NCBI RefSeq assembly: GCF_000213575.1
Contig: NZ_GL892004.1
Span: forward strand, 734,846 to 798,845
DNA: 64,000 nucleotides
Reading direction: 5' to 3'
DNA from: Dysgonomonas mossii DSM 22836
GTDB lineage: Bacteria; Bacteroidota; Bacteroidia; Bacteroidales; Dysgonomonadaceae
The notes beneath the pieces were generated by a model. The model had not been told where the DNA came from, did not search any database, and worked only from the letters and a program-made list of their open reading frames with translations. Shown piece by piece: positions 16,125 to 25,576 of the stretch; within the stretch, counting starts at the first letter, position 1; each line of letters begins with the position of its first letter. The translations under genes were made by a program, and so were the position numbers.

Positions 16125-18107
16125 ATGAGATTGGATTTAAGTTCGCAAATCGTATTAGATCGGGTGTCACCACGATATTATCGTCCCGAAAATGAATTTG
16201 AGCTTTCTGCTTTAACTCGTTTCGAGAAAGTACCCACCCAAATATATGAATCTTCAGTAGAGGCTTCACTAAGCATCGCTAGAGATATTGCGCAAAAGAT
16301 TAAAAACAAAACTATTGCCGGACAAAAATTTGTTTTGGCACTTCCCGGAGGACATTCACCTCAAACGATTTATCAAGAACTGATACGTTTACATAAAGAA
16401 GAAGGACTAAGCTTCAAAGATGTTGTGATATTCAATATCTATGAGTTTTATCCTCTTGCACCTCAGTCTAGTGGTAATCTGAAACTACTGAAAGAGTCTT
16501 TCTTGGATTATATAGATATTGATCTGAACAATGTATATTCTCCTGATGGACAAGTACGCAAAGAGGAAATTTTGAACTATTGTAAAGCCTACGAACAGAC
16601 TATACAAAACGTTGGAGGAATTGATTATTTGTTGTTGGGTTTAGGTCGTGCCGGTAATATCGGAATTAACATTGCGGGATCGAGTATGAACTCAAATACT
16701 CGCTTAGTTCTGTTGGATCAGCAATCGAGAAAAGAAGCTATAAACACATTCGGTTCTTTAGAGCAGGTTCCGCCTAGTGCTGTTACTATGGGGATATCTA
16801 CTATTATGAGGGCTCGTGAGATAGCTCTTATCGCTTGGGGAGAGGATAAGGCAAAAAGTATAAAAGATGTGGTAGAAGGCCCTGTTTCTGAGTCTGTTCC
16901 TGCTTCATGCTTGCAAGCTCATCCAAATACAACTGTGCATATCGACCTGAATGCGGCATTTAGTCTGACTCGTATAAACCAGCCTTGGTTGGTGACAAGC
17001 TGTGAGTGGACTAGCAAAATGATTCGCAGAGCTATTGTTTGGCTTTGTTTCAAAGTGAATAAGCCGATCTTGAAATTAACGAATAAAGATTATCAAGATA
17101 ATAGCCTCGAAGAGTTATTGGCGCTATACGGTTCTGCTTACAATGTAAATATCAAGATATTTAACGATCTTCAACATACAATTACCGGTTGGCCGGGAGG
17201 TAAACCAAATGCTGATGATACCAATCGTCCTGAGCGAGCAACTCCGTATCCAAAAAAAGTAATCGTTTTTAGTCCGCATCCCGATGATGATGTAATCTCT
17301 ATGGGAGGAACATTCAAACGTCTTGTTGATCAGAAGCACGATGTGCATGTGGCATACCAGACATCAGGTAATATTGCGGTAGGCGATGAAGAAGTAGTTC
17401 GCTATGTTTCTTTCTTAGAAGATGTGAGAAATAAATACGATGCCAATAATGATGTATTGAAGAAAAAGTATGCTGATGTTTTGCAGTTTTTATTGCAAGA
17501 TAAAAAAGAAGGTGATGTTGATACAGCAGACATTCTTTTCATGAAAGGGCATATTCGCCGTCAGGAAGCTACAACAGCTTGTCGCTATGTAGGAGTGCAA
17601 CCAGAAAACGTTACATTCTTAGATCTTCCATTTTATGAAACTGGGCGTGTGAAGAAAAATCCGATTTCAGAAGCAGATGTAGAAATCGTGAAAAACTATT
17701 TGGTAAGCGTACAACCTCATCAGATATTTGTTGCAGGTGATTTGGCTGACCCACATGGAACTCACAAAGTGTGTCTTGATGCGATACTTGCTGCTATTGA
17801 TGAGCTAAAGGGTGCTGAGTGGTTGAAAGAATGCCGTATCTGGATGTATCGTGGTGCTTGGGCTGAGTGGGAAATTGACCATATTGAAATGGCTGTGCCT
17901 ATCTCTCCCGAAGAACTCCGTAAAAAGAGAAATGCAATTCTGAAACATCAGTCGCAAATGGAGAGTGCTCCGTTCTTGGGCAACGATGAGCGTCTGTTCT
18001 GGCAACGTTCCGAAGACAGAAACCGTGCTACTGCTGAATTGTACCGACAATTAGGGCTGGCATCTTACGAAGCGATTGAAGCTTTTGTAGAATATCATCC
18101 TTTATAA
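16125..18107 (+). CDS. NagB-like domain (catalytic residues lost) fused to PIG-L/LmbE deacetylase
   Basis: 660 residues, two modules. Residues about 30-285 align with glucosamine-6-phosphate deaminase, but each catalytic position of the true NagB encoded next door is changed: Asp72 is Tyr106 (FNIYEF), Asp141 is Ala176, His143 is Asn178 and Glu148 is Ile183 (GLGRAGNIGINIAGSS). The C-terminal half, about 378-600, is a PIG-L-type N-acetylglucosaminyl deacetylase with intact zinc motifs SPHPDDD (384-390) and HGTH (544-547). The deaminase half probably binds sugar phosphate as a sensor or scaffold, and the deacetylase half is the likely enzyme. Similar fusions annotated as NagB are common in Bacteroidales. 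It lies 47 bp after the ROK gene. Confidence 0.9.
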   Translation: MRLDLSSQIVLDRVSPRYYRPENEFELSALTRFEKVPTQIYESSVEASLSIARDIAQKIKNKTIAGQKFVLALPGGHSPQTIYQELIRLHKEEGLSFKDVVIFNIYEFYPLAPQSSGNLKLLKESFLDYIDIDLNNVYSPDGQVRKEEILNYCKAYEQTIQNVGGIDYLLLGLGRAGNIGINIAGSSMNSNTRLVLLDQQSRKEAINTFGSLEQVPPSAVTMGISTIMRAREIALIAWGEDKAKSIKDVVEGPVSESVPASCLQAHPNTTVHIDLNAAFSLTRINQPWLVTSCEWTSKMIRRAIVWLCFKVNKPILKLTNKDYQDNSLEELLALYGSAYNVNIKIFNDLQHTITGWPGGKPNADDTNRPERATPYPKKVIVFSPHPDDDVISMGGTFKRLVDQKHDVHVAYQTSGNIAVGDEEVVRYVSFLEDVRNKYDANNDVLKKKYADVLQFLLQDKKEGDVDTADILFMKGHIRRQEATTACRYVGVQPENVTFLDLPFYETGRVKKNPISEADVEIVKNYLVSVQPHQIFVAGDLADPHGTHKVCLDAILAAIDELKGAEWLKECRIWMYRGAWAEWEIDHIEMAVPISPEELRKKRNAILKHQSQMESAPFLGNDERLFWQRSEDRNRATAELYRQLGLASYEAIEAFVEYHPL

Positions 18108-18121
18108 TATCATTACGAAGA

Positions 18122-18165
18122 CAAACCTTTTAGTATATTGTACTAAAGGGTTTGCTTTGTTTTTT
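18122..18165 (+). terminator. Strong terminator between fusion gene and nagB
   Basis: 14-bp stem CAAACCTTTTAGTA / TACTAAAGGGTTTG with one G-U pair, 5-nt loop, then a T-rich tract. It separates nagB from the upstream two genes or at least attenuates readthrough. Confidence 0.9.
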
Positions 18166-18195
18166 ATAAACTAACATATTTAAGATTTAATAATC

Positions 18196-19005
18196 ATGAG
18201 ATTAATTATTCAACCAAATTACGATTTACTTTCGCAATGGGCGGCAAACTATGTAGTTTCTAAGATTAAAGCTGCAAATCCAACTGCTGAAAAACCTTTT
18301 GTGTTAGGATTGCCTACTGGTTCTTCGCCTATGGGTATGTATAAAGCGTTGATAAAGCATTATCAGGAAAAGAGAGTTTCCTTTCAGCATATTGTCACTT
18401 TCAACATGGATGAGTACGTCGGTTTGCCGAAAGATCATCCGCAGAGTTATCATACTTTTATGTGGAGCAATTTTTTCAGCCATATAGATATCAATCCCGA
18501 AAATGTAAACATGCTCAATGGCAATGCATCAGACCTTGAGGCAGAGTGTACTGCTTACGAAGCCAAAATGAAGGCTGTAGGTGGTGTTGATTTGTTCTTG
18601 GGTGGAATTGGTGCTGATGGTCATATTGCTTTCAATGAGCCGGGATCTTCTTTGTCTTCTCGTACTCGTATTAAAACGCTGACACAGGATACAATTATTG
18701 CGAACTCACGCTTTTTTGATAACGATGTCAACAAAGTGCCAAAAACATCAGTGACTGTTGGTGTAGGAACAATTCTTGATGCTAAAGAAGTGCTAATCAT
18801 GGTGAATGGTCACAACAAAGCCCGTGCTTTGGCTCAGGTGGTAGAAGGTTCTATCAACCAGATGTGGACTATCACGGCTTTGCAATTACATCCTAAGGGA
18901 ATTATTGTTTGCGACGAGATGGCAACTTATGAACTAAAAGTAGGAACATACAATTACTTTAAAGATATTGAAGCTGTAAACTTAAATCCGGATAGCCTCC
19001 TTTAA
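18196..19005 (+). CDS. nagB: Glucosamine-6-phosphate deaminase
   Basis: 269 residues, cytosolic; converts glucosamine 6-phosphate to fructose 6-phosphate and ammonia. All catalytic residues are in place with the E. coli numbering: Asp72 (FNMDEYVG), Asp141 and His143 ([10 protein letters not shown]), Glu148 (FNEPGSS). Phosphate-binding TGSSPMGMY is at 41-49. It follows the fusion gene but is separated from it by a strong terminator, so it may have its own promoter in the short gap or depend on readthrough. Confidence 0.97.
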   Translation: MRLIIQPNYDLLSQWAANYVVSKIKAANPTAEKPFVLGLPTGSSPMGMYKALIKHYQEKRVSFQHIVTFNMDEYVGLPKDHPQSYHTFMWSNFFSHIDINPENVNMLNGNASDLEAECTAYEAKMKAVGGVDLFLGGIGADGHIAFNEPGSSLSSRTRIKTLTQDTIIANSRFFDNDVNKVPKTSVTVGVGTILDAKEVLIMVNGHNKARALAQVVEGSINQMWTITALQLHPKGIIVCDEMATYELKVGTYNYFKDIEAVNLNPDSLL

Positions 19006-19027
19006 TTTTACAGTATTAACGATATGT

Positions 19028-19060
19028 AAGCTGTGTACATTTTTGTATGCAGCTTTTTTT
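19028..19060 (+). terminator. Terminator after nagB
   Basis: Stem AAGCTGTGTAC / GTATGCAGCTT (two G-U pairs), 6-nt loop, followed by seven T residues. Confidence 0.85.
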
Positions 19061-19169
19061 ATTGAATTAGCTTTTGATATTTATTCAAAATTTATATATT
19101 TATCCTTATATATGTATTTGATTTATATATGTGTATTGTTTGTTGTTTTTGTGTATAAATATAGATTGA

Positions 19170-19948
19170 ATGGAAAATAGGAATGTATCGATGATAACCA
19201 AGTCGATGGAGTTGCTTGAGCTTTTGTCGGAGCACCCTCAAGGACTGACTTTGCAAGAAATTGTTGGGCTTCTCGATTATCCAAAGTCCTCCATTTATAA
19301 AATAGCGACAAATCTTCTCGAAATCGGCTACATAGGGCGAGAACCCGGTAACTTTCGTTATTTCCTTTCCCGAAAGTTACTTCTGCTGGGACTTAAAGCT
19401 GTAAGTAGCTATGATATCATTGAGATGTCGGAGGAATATATGAAGCGTTTGCGTGATAGAGTCGGTGAATCTGTGATGATCGGAACACTCGTTGATTCTG
19501 AGGTAGTATTGCTGAAGCAAGTGCAGGGCAATCTCGACTTGTATTCATCTTGCAGCAGGGTATGCGCTTTAATCTTCATTCTACTGCACCGGGTAAAGTA
19601 TTACTGGCTTTTATGTCGGGGAAGAAGCAAAAAGAAAAACTTTCGGAGATACGTTTTGAAGCTCTGAATGAATACACGATAACAGATAAAGAGCATTTGG
19701 AGAAAGAATTGAATAAGATAATTCAGGACGGATATGCAATAGACCTGAACGAGACCGTTGAAGGTGTGCATTGCATTGCAGCCCCCATATTTGACGAAAA
19801 AGGAAATGCAATAGCTTGTATTTGGACCTCGGGCCCCGCAGGACGCTTACCCAAAGAAAAAGTGAAAAATATAGGACTCCAGATCAGGGATACAGGATTG
19901 GAGATTTCTCGTAACATAGGATATAATCGTAAATTAAAAATAAGATAG
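19170..19948 (+). pseudogene. IclR-family regulator broken by a one-base frameshift
   Basis: The first frame (from 19170) gives an IclR winged helix (MITKSMELLELLSEHPQG, QEIVGLLDYPKSSIYKIATN) and then the start of the ligand domain, but after VQGNLD it turns into unrelated sequence and stops at 19667. The remainder (VFILQQGMRFNLHSTAPGK, then VEGVHCIAAPIFDEKG, a typical IclR C-terminus) continues in the -1 frame to 19948. Restoring one T near 19538-19541 would give a continuous 259-residue protein. It is therefore either a recent null mutation or a sequence error. The DUF1349 gene starts 4 bp after its stop, so the regulator was likely cotranscribed with it. Confidence 0.88.
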
Positions 19949-19952
19949 AAAA

Positions 19953-20600
19953 ATGAAAAAAATCGCAGTTAGTTTATTTGCTGTAGTATTAGCCCAATTT
20001 GCTTCAGCTCAGAGTTTAGAAAAAATGCAATGGTTCAATGAACCTGAAAAATGGGAAGTAAAAAATAAAACATTAAGTATGTTTGTAACTCCTCAGAGTG
20101 ATTATTGGCGTATATCTCACTATGGGTTTACTGTCGACGATGCACCTTTTTACTACACTACATATGGAGGAGAGTTTGAGGTGAAAGTAAAAATTACGGG
20201 AGATTACAAAGCTCGTTTCGATCAAATGGGTTTGATGCTTCGTATAGATCACGAAAACTACATAAAGACAGGGATCGAATTTGTAGATGGAAAGTATAAT
20301 CTAAGTACTGTTGTAACTCATAAGACGAGCGATTGGAGTGTTATTCAATTGGATAAAAAAATATCTTATGTATGGATCAAAGCTGTAAGACGTATTGATG
20401 CAGTTGAGATTTTTTATTCTTTCGATGATAAAACATATACTATGATGCGTAATGCTTATTTGCAAGATAATACTCCTGTAATGGTAGGATTGATGGCCGC
20501 AAGTCCTGATGGAAATGGATTTGAGGCTAAATTCGAAAACTTTAAGGTGACTCATTTACCTGATCAAAGGAGACTGAAATGGCTAGAAAATAATAAATAA
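19953..20600 (+). CDS. Secreted DUF1349 (concanavalin-like) protein
   Basis: 215 residues with a Sec signal peptide (MKKIAVSLFAVVLAQFASAQ). The mature part is a beta-rich jelly-roll typical of DUF1349, a concanavalin-like family often found beside sugar-related genes: GGEFEVKVKITGDYKARFDQ, LMLRIDHENYIKTGIEF, and DNTPVMVGLMAASPDGNGFE. No catalytic pair stands out. It starts 4 bp after the broken IclR gene, forming a two-gene unit that probably relates to carbohydrate sensing. Confidence 0.85.
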   Translation: MKKIAVSLFAVVLAQFASAQSLEKMQWFNEPEKWEVKNKTLSMFVTPQSDYWRISHYGFTVDDAPFYYTTYGGEFEVKVKITGDYKARFDQMGLMLRIDHENYIKTGIEFVDGKYNLSTVVTHKTSDWSVIQLDKKISYVWIKAVRRIDAVEIFYSFDDKTYTMMRNAYLQDNTPVMVGLMAASPDGNGFEAKFENFKVTHLPDQRRLKWLENNK

Positions 20601-20629
20601 CCGTCAGTAAAAGTAGAATACACGATATG

Positions 20630-20661
20630 AGAGGCTATCCTTCAGGGATAGTCTCTTTTTT
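20630..20661 (+). terminator. Terminator after the DUF1349 gene
   Basis: Stem AGAGGCTATCC / GGGATAGTCTCT with a 4-nt loop and six T residues. Confidence 0.9.
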
Positions 20662-20783
20662 ATATCCTATTCGTTATCAGTTATAAAGTTATTTGCTGAC
20701 ATTTTGTCACCATTAGTTTTTGGCAAGTAATTTGAACGATAGAATATAGATACGATAAATAACGAAATAAAGAAACTAAAAAT

Positions 20784-23375
20784 ATGAATTTCAACAATTT
20801 TACAATCAAATCTCAAGAGGCTGTTCAAAAAGCAATTGAGATAACGAAAGAGAGAGGACAGCAAGCTATCGAGCCTGCTCATATTCTACTTGGAGTGATT
20901 ATGAGTGGTGAGAATGTTGTGAATTTTCTTTTTCAAAAGCTTGGAGCTAATCCGGCATATATTACTTCTGTGCTTAATAAAGAAATAGACTCCTTCCCGA
21001 AAGTATCGGGTGGGGGCGAAGCATACTTAAGCCGCGAAAGTAATTCAGCTTTGGACAAAGCAATGGATTATGCTAAGAAAATGGGAGATCAGTATGTATC
21101 TATCGAGCATTTGCTGTTAGGTATTTTAGCTACTAAAAGTTCGGCTTCACAGATAATGAAAGATGCCGGAGTTTCAGAAAATGAATTGCAGCAGGCTATA
21201 AGTGAATTGCGTAAAGGCAGTAACGTAAATAGCCAAAGTGCAGAAGATACATATCAGTCTTTGGAAAAATATGCTATCAATCTGACTCAAAGAGCAAAAG
21301 ATGGCAAACTTGATCCCGTAATTGGTCGTGATGAAGAAATCCGTCGGGTACTTCAGATTTTGAGTCGTAGAACAAAGAATAACCCAATACTTATCGGTGA
21401 ACCCGGTACAGGAAAAACAGCTATTGCCGAAGGGCTTGCTCATCGTATTGTCCGTGGAGACGTGCCCGAAAACTTAAAAAGCAAACAAATCTATTCTTTA
21501 GATATGGGTGCCCTGATTGCAGGGGCTAAGTACAAAGGAGAATTCGAAGAGCGTCTCAAATCGGTAGTGAACGAAGTGACTAAATCGGAAGGGGAGATTA
21601 TTCTTTTCATCGATGAAATACATACTCTCGTAGGAGCCGGTAAGAGCGAAGGTGCTATGGATGCAGCCAATATCTTGAAGCCTGCCTTAGCACGTGGAGA
21701 ATTGCGTTCGATAGGAGCGACTACCTTGGACGAATATCAGAAATATTTTGAGAAAGATAAAGCACTCGAACGTCGTTTCCAGATAGTGATGGTAGACGAG
21801 CCAAGCGAAGTGGATGCAATATCTATCCTGCGTGGCTTGAAAGAGAAATATGAAAATCACCATAAGGTACGTATCAAAGATGAGGCTATTGTTGCTGCTG
21901 TCCAGCTTTCGAGCCGTTACATTACAGATCGCTTCTTACCCGATAAGGCAATTGACCTGATGGATGAGGCGGCTGCCAAATTACGTATGGAAGTGGATTC
22001 TGTTCCCGAAGAACTTGATGAAAAGAGCCGTCGTATCAAGCAATTGGAGATTGAGCGAGAAGCTATTCGTCGAGAAAATGATAAACAGAAAGAAGCTGAA
22101 TTGACCAAAGAGATCAGTAAACTCAAAGAAGAGGAAACAGAACTTAAAGCAAAATGGCAATCAGAAAAAGAAGTCATCAATAAGATACAGCAGAATAAGA
22201 TAGATATTGAGAATGCTAAGTTTGAGGCTGAAAAAGCAGAACGTGAAGGCGACTATGGTAAAGTTGCGGAATTACGTTACGGCAAAATAAAAGAACTGGA
22301 AACAGGCATTGCTCAACTTCAATCTCAATTGCATGAGATGCAAGGTAGTCAGGCAATGGTAAAGGAAGAGGTCGATTCTTTTGATATTGCCGATGTTGTT
22401 TCTCGTTGGACAGGTATACCTGTGAACAAGATGCTCCAGAGTGAAAAGGATAAGTTATTAAACCTGGAAGAAGAGCTGCACAGAAGGGTTGTTGGTCAGG
22501 ATGAGGCTATCTCTGCCGTATCCAATGCTATTCGCCGTAGTCGTGCAGGGTTGCAAGATCCGAAACGTCCGATAGGTTCGTTCATATTCTTAGGTACAAC
22601 AGGTGTCGGTAAAACCGAATTGGCAAAAGCTTTGGCTGAATTCTTGTTTGATGATGAGAATATGATGACACGTATAGATATGAGCGAGTATCAGGAGAAA
22701 TTTAGTGCTACCCGTCTTATAGGAGCACCTCCGGGATATGTAGGTTATGACGAAGGAGGTCAACTTACCGAGGCTATCCGCCGTAAACCCTATTCTGTCG
22801 TTCTTTTCGATGAGATAGAAAAAGCACATCCCGACGTGTTTAATATTCTGTTGCAAGTGCTTGATGATGGACGGTTGACAGATAATAAAGGACGAGTGGT
22901 AAACTTTAAGAATACGATTATCATTATGACATCTAATATGGGATCTCCACTGATTCGTGAAAACTTTGCAGGTATTACGCCAAAGAATCATGATGAAGTA
23001 GTAGAAAGAACCAAAAAGGAAGTTCTCAATATGCTAAAAGTAAATATTCGTCCCGAATTCTTGAACCGTATCGACGAGATAATTATGTTCGAGCCATTGA
23101 CATTGAAAGAGATAGAGCAGGTGGTTCGTATTCAGCTCGATGGCGTTGTCCGCATGCTGAAAGGAAATGGTGTCGATCTCAAATTCGAAGATGAAGCAGT
23201 CAATTGGATTTCTCAAATGGGATTCGACCCGGAGTTTGGCGCACGTCCTGTAAAAAGGGTTATTCAGCGAATGGTGTTAGACCCGCTGTCGAGACAGTTG
23301 CTTGCCGGTACTATAGATAAATCGAAGTCTATTATAATTGATATGAGAGATGGAGAGTTAGATTTTAAGAATTAA
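20784..23375 (+). CDS. clpB: ATP-dependent disaggregase ClpB
   Basis: 863-residue Hsp100 chaperone that threads aggregated proteins together with DnaK. Order: Clp N-domain (1-145), AAA1 with GEPGTGKT near 205, the coiled-coil M domain (about 405-525, charged and Lys/Glu rich), AAA2 with [10 protein letters not shown] near 604 and Walker [14 protein letters not shown], then the C-terminal small domain. There is no ClpP-binding IGF loop visible, which fits ClpB rather than ClpA or ClpC. Monocistronic, with a terminator after it. Confidence 0.97.
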   Translation: MNFNNFTIKSQEAVQKAIEITKERGQQAIEPAHILLGVIMSGENVVNFLFQKLGANPAYITSVLNKEIDSFPKVSGGGEAYLSRESNSALDKAMDYAKKMGDQYVSIEHLLLGILATKSSASQIMKDAGVSENELQQAISELRKGSNVNSQSAEDTYQSLEKYAINLTQRAKDGKLDPVIGRDEEIRRVLQILSRRTKNNPILIGEPGTGKTAIAEGLAHRIVRGDVPENLKSKQIYSLDMGALIAGAKYKGEFEERLKSVVNEVTKSEGEIILFIDEIHTLVGAGKSEGAMDAANILKPALARGELRSIGATTLDEYQKYFEKDKALERRFQIVMVDEPSEVDAISILRGLKEKYENHHKVRIKDEAIVAAVQLSSRYITDRFLPDKAIDLMDEAAAKLRMEVDSVPEELDEKSRRIKQLEIEREAIRRENDKQKEAELTKEISKLKEEETELKAKWQSEKEVINKIQQNKIDIENAKFEAEKAEREGDYGKVAELRYGKIKELETGIAQLQSQLHEMQGSQAMVKEEVDSFDIADVVSRWTGIPVNKMLQSEKDKLLNLEEELHRRVVGQDEAISAVSNAIRRSRAGLQDPKRPIGSFIFLGTTGVGKTELAKALAEFLFDDENMMTRIDMSEYQEKFSATRLIGAPPGYVGYDEGGQLTEAIRRKPYSVVLFDEIEKAHPDVFNILLQVLDDGRLTDNKGRVVNFKNTIIIMTSNMGSPLIRENFAGITPKNHDEVVERTKKEVLNMLKVNIRPEFLNRIDEIIMFEPLTLKEIEQVVRIQLDGVVRMLKGNGVDLKFEDEAVNWISQMGFDPEFGARPVKRVIQRMVLDPLSRQLLAGTIDKSKSIIIDMRDGELDFKN

Positions 23376-23400
23376 GTATAGTGAATATATATTTCTTGAG

Positions 23401-23432
23401 GGGTAGTTGGATTTATTCAGCTACCCTTTTTT
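23401..23432 (+). terminator. Terminator after clpB
   Basis: Stem GGGTAGTTG / CAGCTACCC with an 8-nt loop, followed by six T residues. Confidence 0.88.
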
Positions 23433-23533
23433 AATTTGAATATTTTGAGTTCATTCGTATACTTGGTATATTTTGTGATTATTTCCACCTTATTACGACT
23501 AATATATAAATAGAGTTTTAAATTTAATAGATT

Positions 23534-25432
23534 ATGAAAAGGAAATCATTTGTCACAAACATCCTTATGTTGATGTTTTTATTTACCTCGATGAGCGTTT
23601 TTAGTCAAGCTCCCAACATCCCTTTAGAAGATTTTTTCAGAAACCCCGAAAAGGCATCTTATCAGATATCGCCGGATGGGAAACATTTTTCTTTTACAGC
23701 GCCTTATGAAGGACGCATGAATATTTTTGTACAAAAAGTAGGTGACAATACGCCTGTAAGACTAACCTCTGAAACAGAAAGAGATATTGCCGGTTACTTT
23801 TGGGGAAATAATAATCGCATCTTGTTTCTCAAAGATACAGGGGGCGATGAAAACTTTCAGCTATATGGTGTAAATGCTGATGGAAGTAATCTTCTTCCGC
23901 TTACAGCTTTTGAGAAGGTACGTACTACTATTATTGACGATCTGCCTGAGATAGAGAGCGAAGTTATTATTGGTCTCAATAAAAGAAATCCACAGGTGTT
24001 TGATCCATACAGGCTAAATATCGAGACCGGTGAGCTGACAATATTAGCTGAGAATCCCGGAAATATTCAGGGCTGGATGACAGACCACGATGGAAAACTG
24101 CGTATTGCTATCGCACTTGATGGTGTAAATCAGAGCCTATTGTATCGTGATAAAGAAAGTGATCCATTCAGAACACTTATCACTACAAACTTTAAAGAAA
24201 GTATAAGCCCTTATTATTTTACTCCAGATAACCAGAAGTTGTATGCTACCTCTAATATTGGCAGAGATAAAGAAGCTGTAGTAATATTTGATCCACAAAC
24301 GGCCAAAGAAGTAGAAGTTTTGTACGAAAATGATACTTACGATCTGTCTGGAATTTCATATTCTCGAAAATATAAGAGGTTGCAGGCTGCGTCTTATCAG
24401 GCTCATGAAGGAGCAAAGCGTCATTTCTTCGATAAAGATTTGAAAGCTGTTTTCGATAAAGTAACAGCAAAAGTATCAGGAAAACCTCTTAGCGTTAGCA
24501 GCCAAAATAAAGATGAAGATATGCTGATTGTTCGTACATATAACGATAAAACTCCCGGAGGATACTATCTCTATGATGTAAAGAAAGATGAACTGACTCA
24601 TATTGCAGATATTTATCCTTGGCTCGATGAAAATAATATGGCCGAAATGAATTGTGTGAAATATACTACACGTGATGGTTTAACGATAGAAGGTTACCTC
24701 ACTCTACCGAAAGGATATACTTTGGAAACAGCAAAAAATCTGCCTGTAGTTGTTAATCCGCATGGTGGCCCATGGGCACGTGATAGTTGGGGCTTTAATC
24801 CGGAGGTACAATTCTTAGCCAATAAAGGATATGCTGTATTCCAAATGAATTTCCGAGGATCTACCGGATTTGGCAAGAAATTTTGGGAAATATCGTTCAA
24901 GCAATGGGGGAAAACAATGCAGGATGATATAACCGACGGTGTGGAATGGCTGAAAAAGAAAGGTATAGCCGATCCTTCTAGAATAGCCATATATGGTGGT
25001 AGTTATGGAGGATATGCAACACTTGCCGGACTAACATTTACTCCTGATCTTTACGCTTGTGGAATTGACTATGTGGGTGTATCCAATTTGTTTACCTTCT
25101 TGAATACAATTCCTCCATATTGGAAACCGATGCTTGATATGATGCACGAAATGGTGGGAGATCCTATTGCTGATAAAGAATTGCTCGAAAGTGCTTCACC
25201 TGTATTCCATGTAGATAAGATTAAAGCACCGTTGTTTGTAGCACAAGGAGCAAATGATCCTCGTGTAAATAAAGATGAATCGGACCAGATGGTTGAGGCA
25301 TTGAAGAAAAGAGGTGTTGAAACCCAATATATGGTAAAAGACAATGAAGGTCACGGTTTCCACAATGAAGAGAATCGTTTCGATTTCTACCGTGCAATGG
25401 AAAGCTTCTTATCAGCACATATTGGTAAGTAA
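23534..25432 (+). CDS. S9-family prolyl oligopeptidase / acylaminoacyl peptidase, secreted
   Basis: 632 residues. An N-terminal hydrophobic signal (about 8-24, ending in FSQ) is followed by a beta-propeller (about 40-375) and an alpha/beta-hydrolase domain. The triad is visible: Ser490 in YGGSYGGYA, Asp575 in GANDPRVN and His607 in NEGHGFHN. The HGGP motif forming the oxyanion hole is at NPHGGPWARDSWGF. Such enzymes cut short peptides, often in the periplasm. It stands alone and is followed by a nested inverted repeat that also acts as terminator. Confidence 0.94.
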   Translation: MKRKSFVTNILMLMFLFTSMSVFSQAPNIPLEDFFRNPEKASYQISPDGKHFSFTAPYEGRMNIFVQKVGDNTPVRLTSETERDIAGYFWGNNNRILFLKDTGGDENFQLYGVNADGSNLLPLTAFEKVRTTIIDDLPEIESEVIIGLNKRNPQVFDPYRLNIETGELTILAENPGNIQGWMTDHDGKLRIAIALDGVNQSLLYRDKESDPFRTLITTNFKESISPYYFTPDNQKLYATSNIGRDKEAVVIFDPQTAKEVEVLYENDTYDLSGISYSRKYKRLQAASYQAHEGAKRHFFDKDLKAVFDKVTAKVSGKPLSVSSQNKDEDMLIVRTYNDKTPGGYYLYDVKKDELTHIADIYPWLDENNMAEMNCVKYTTRDGLTIEGYLTLPKGYTLETAKNLPVVVNPHGGPWARDSWGFNPEVQFLANKGYAVFQMNFRGSTGFGKKFWEISFKQWGKTMQDDITDGVEWLKKKGIADPSRIAIYGGSYGGYATLAGLTFTPDLYACGIDYVGVSNLFTFLNTIPPYWKPMLDMMHEMVGDPIADKELLESASPVFHVDKIKAPLFVAQGANDPRVNKDESDQMVEALKKRGVETQYMVKDNEGHGFHNEENRFDFYRAMESFLSAHIGK

Positions 25433-25447
25433 TATTTGATTATATAT

Positions 25448-25571
25448 AGAACTGTTTGGACTGTATAGCTATGTCATTCTGAGTGTAACGAAGTATCTCT
25501 TTTTAGAATCGAGATGTTTCACTTCGTTCAACATGACAAAGAGATAAGGATAATACACTCCAAACAGTTCT
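25448..25571. repeat. Nested inverted repeat (REP-like) between convergent genes
   Basis: Outer arms of 19 bp (25448-25466 and 25553-25571, AGAACTGTTTGG... with one mismatch) enclose imperfect inner arms of 28 bp (25472-25499 and 25511-25538, starting TGTCAT on each strand and containing GAACGAAG- or TAACGAAG-like cores). The right outer arm is followed by CTCTTTTTT, so it terminates the S9 gene as well. The inner sequence resembles dispersed TGTCATTCTGAG-type repeats I know from other Bacteroidota. Confidence 0.8.
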
Positions 25572-25576
25572 CTTTT

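Noticed and set aside
19550-19948. Second IclR half as a separate small gene starting at TTG
   Set aside because: It begins in the middle of a domain and its preceding codons in the same frame (VFI) match the family, so it is the broken end of one gene.
22590-22991. 133-codon minus-strand frame inside clpB
   Set aside because: Lies across the AAA2 domain of ClpB; no start signals and no recognisable protein.
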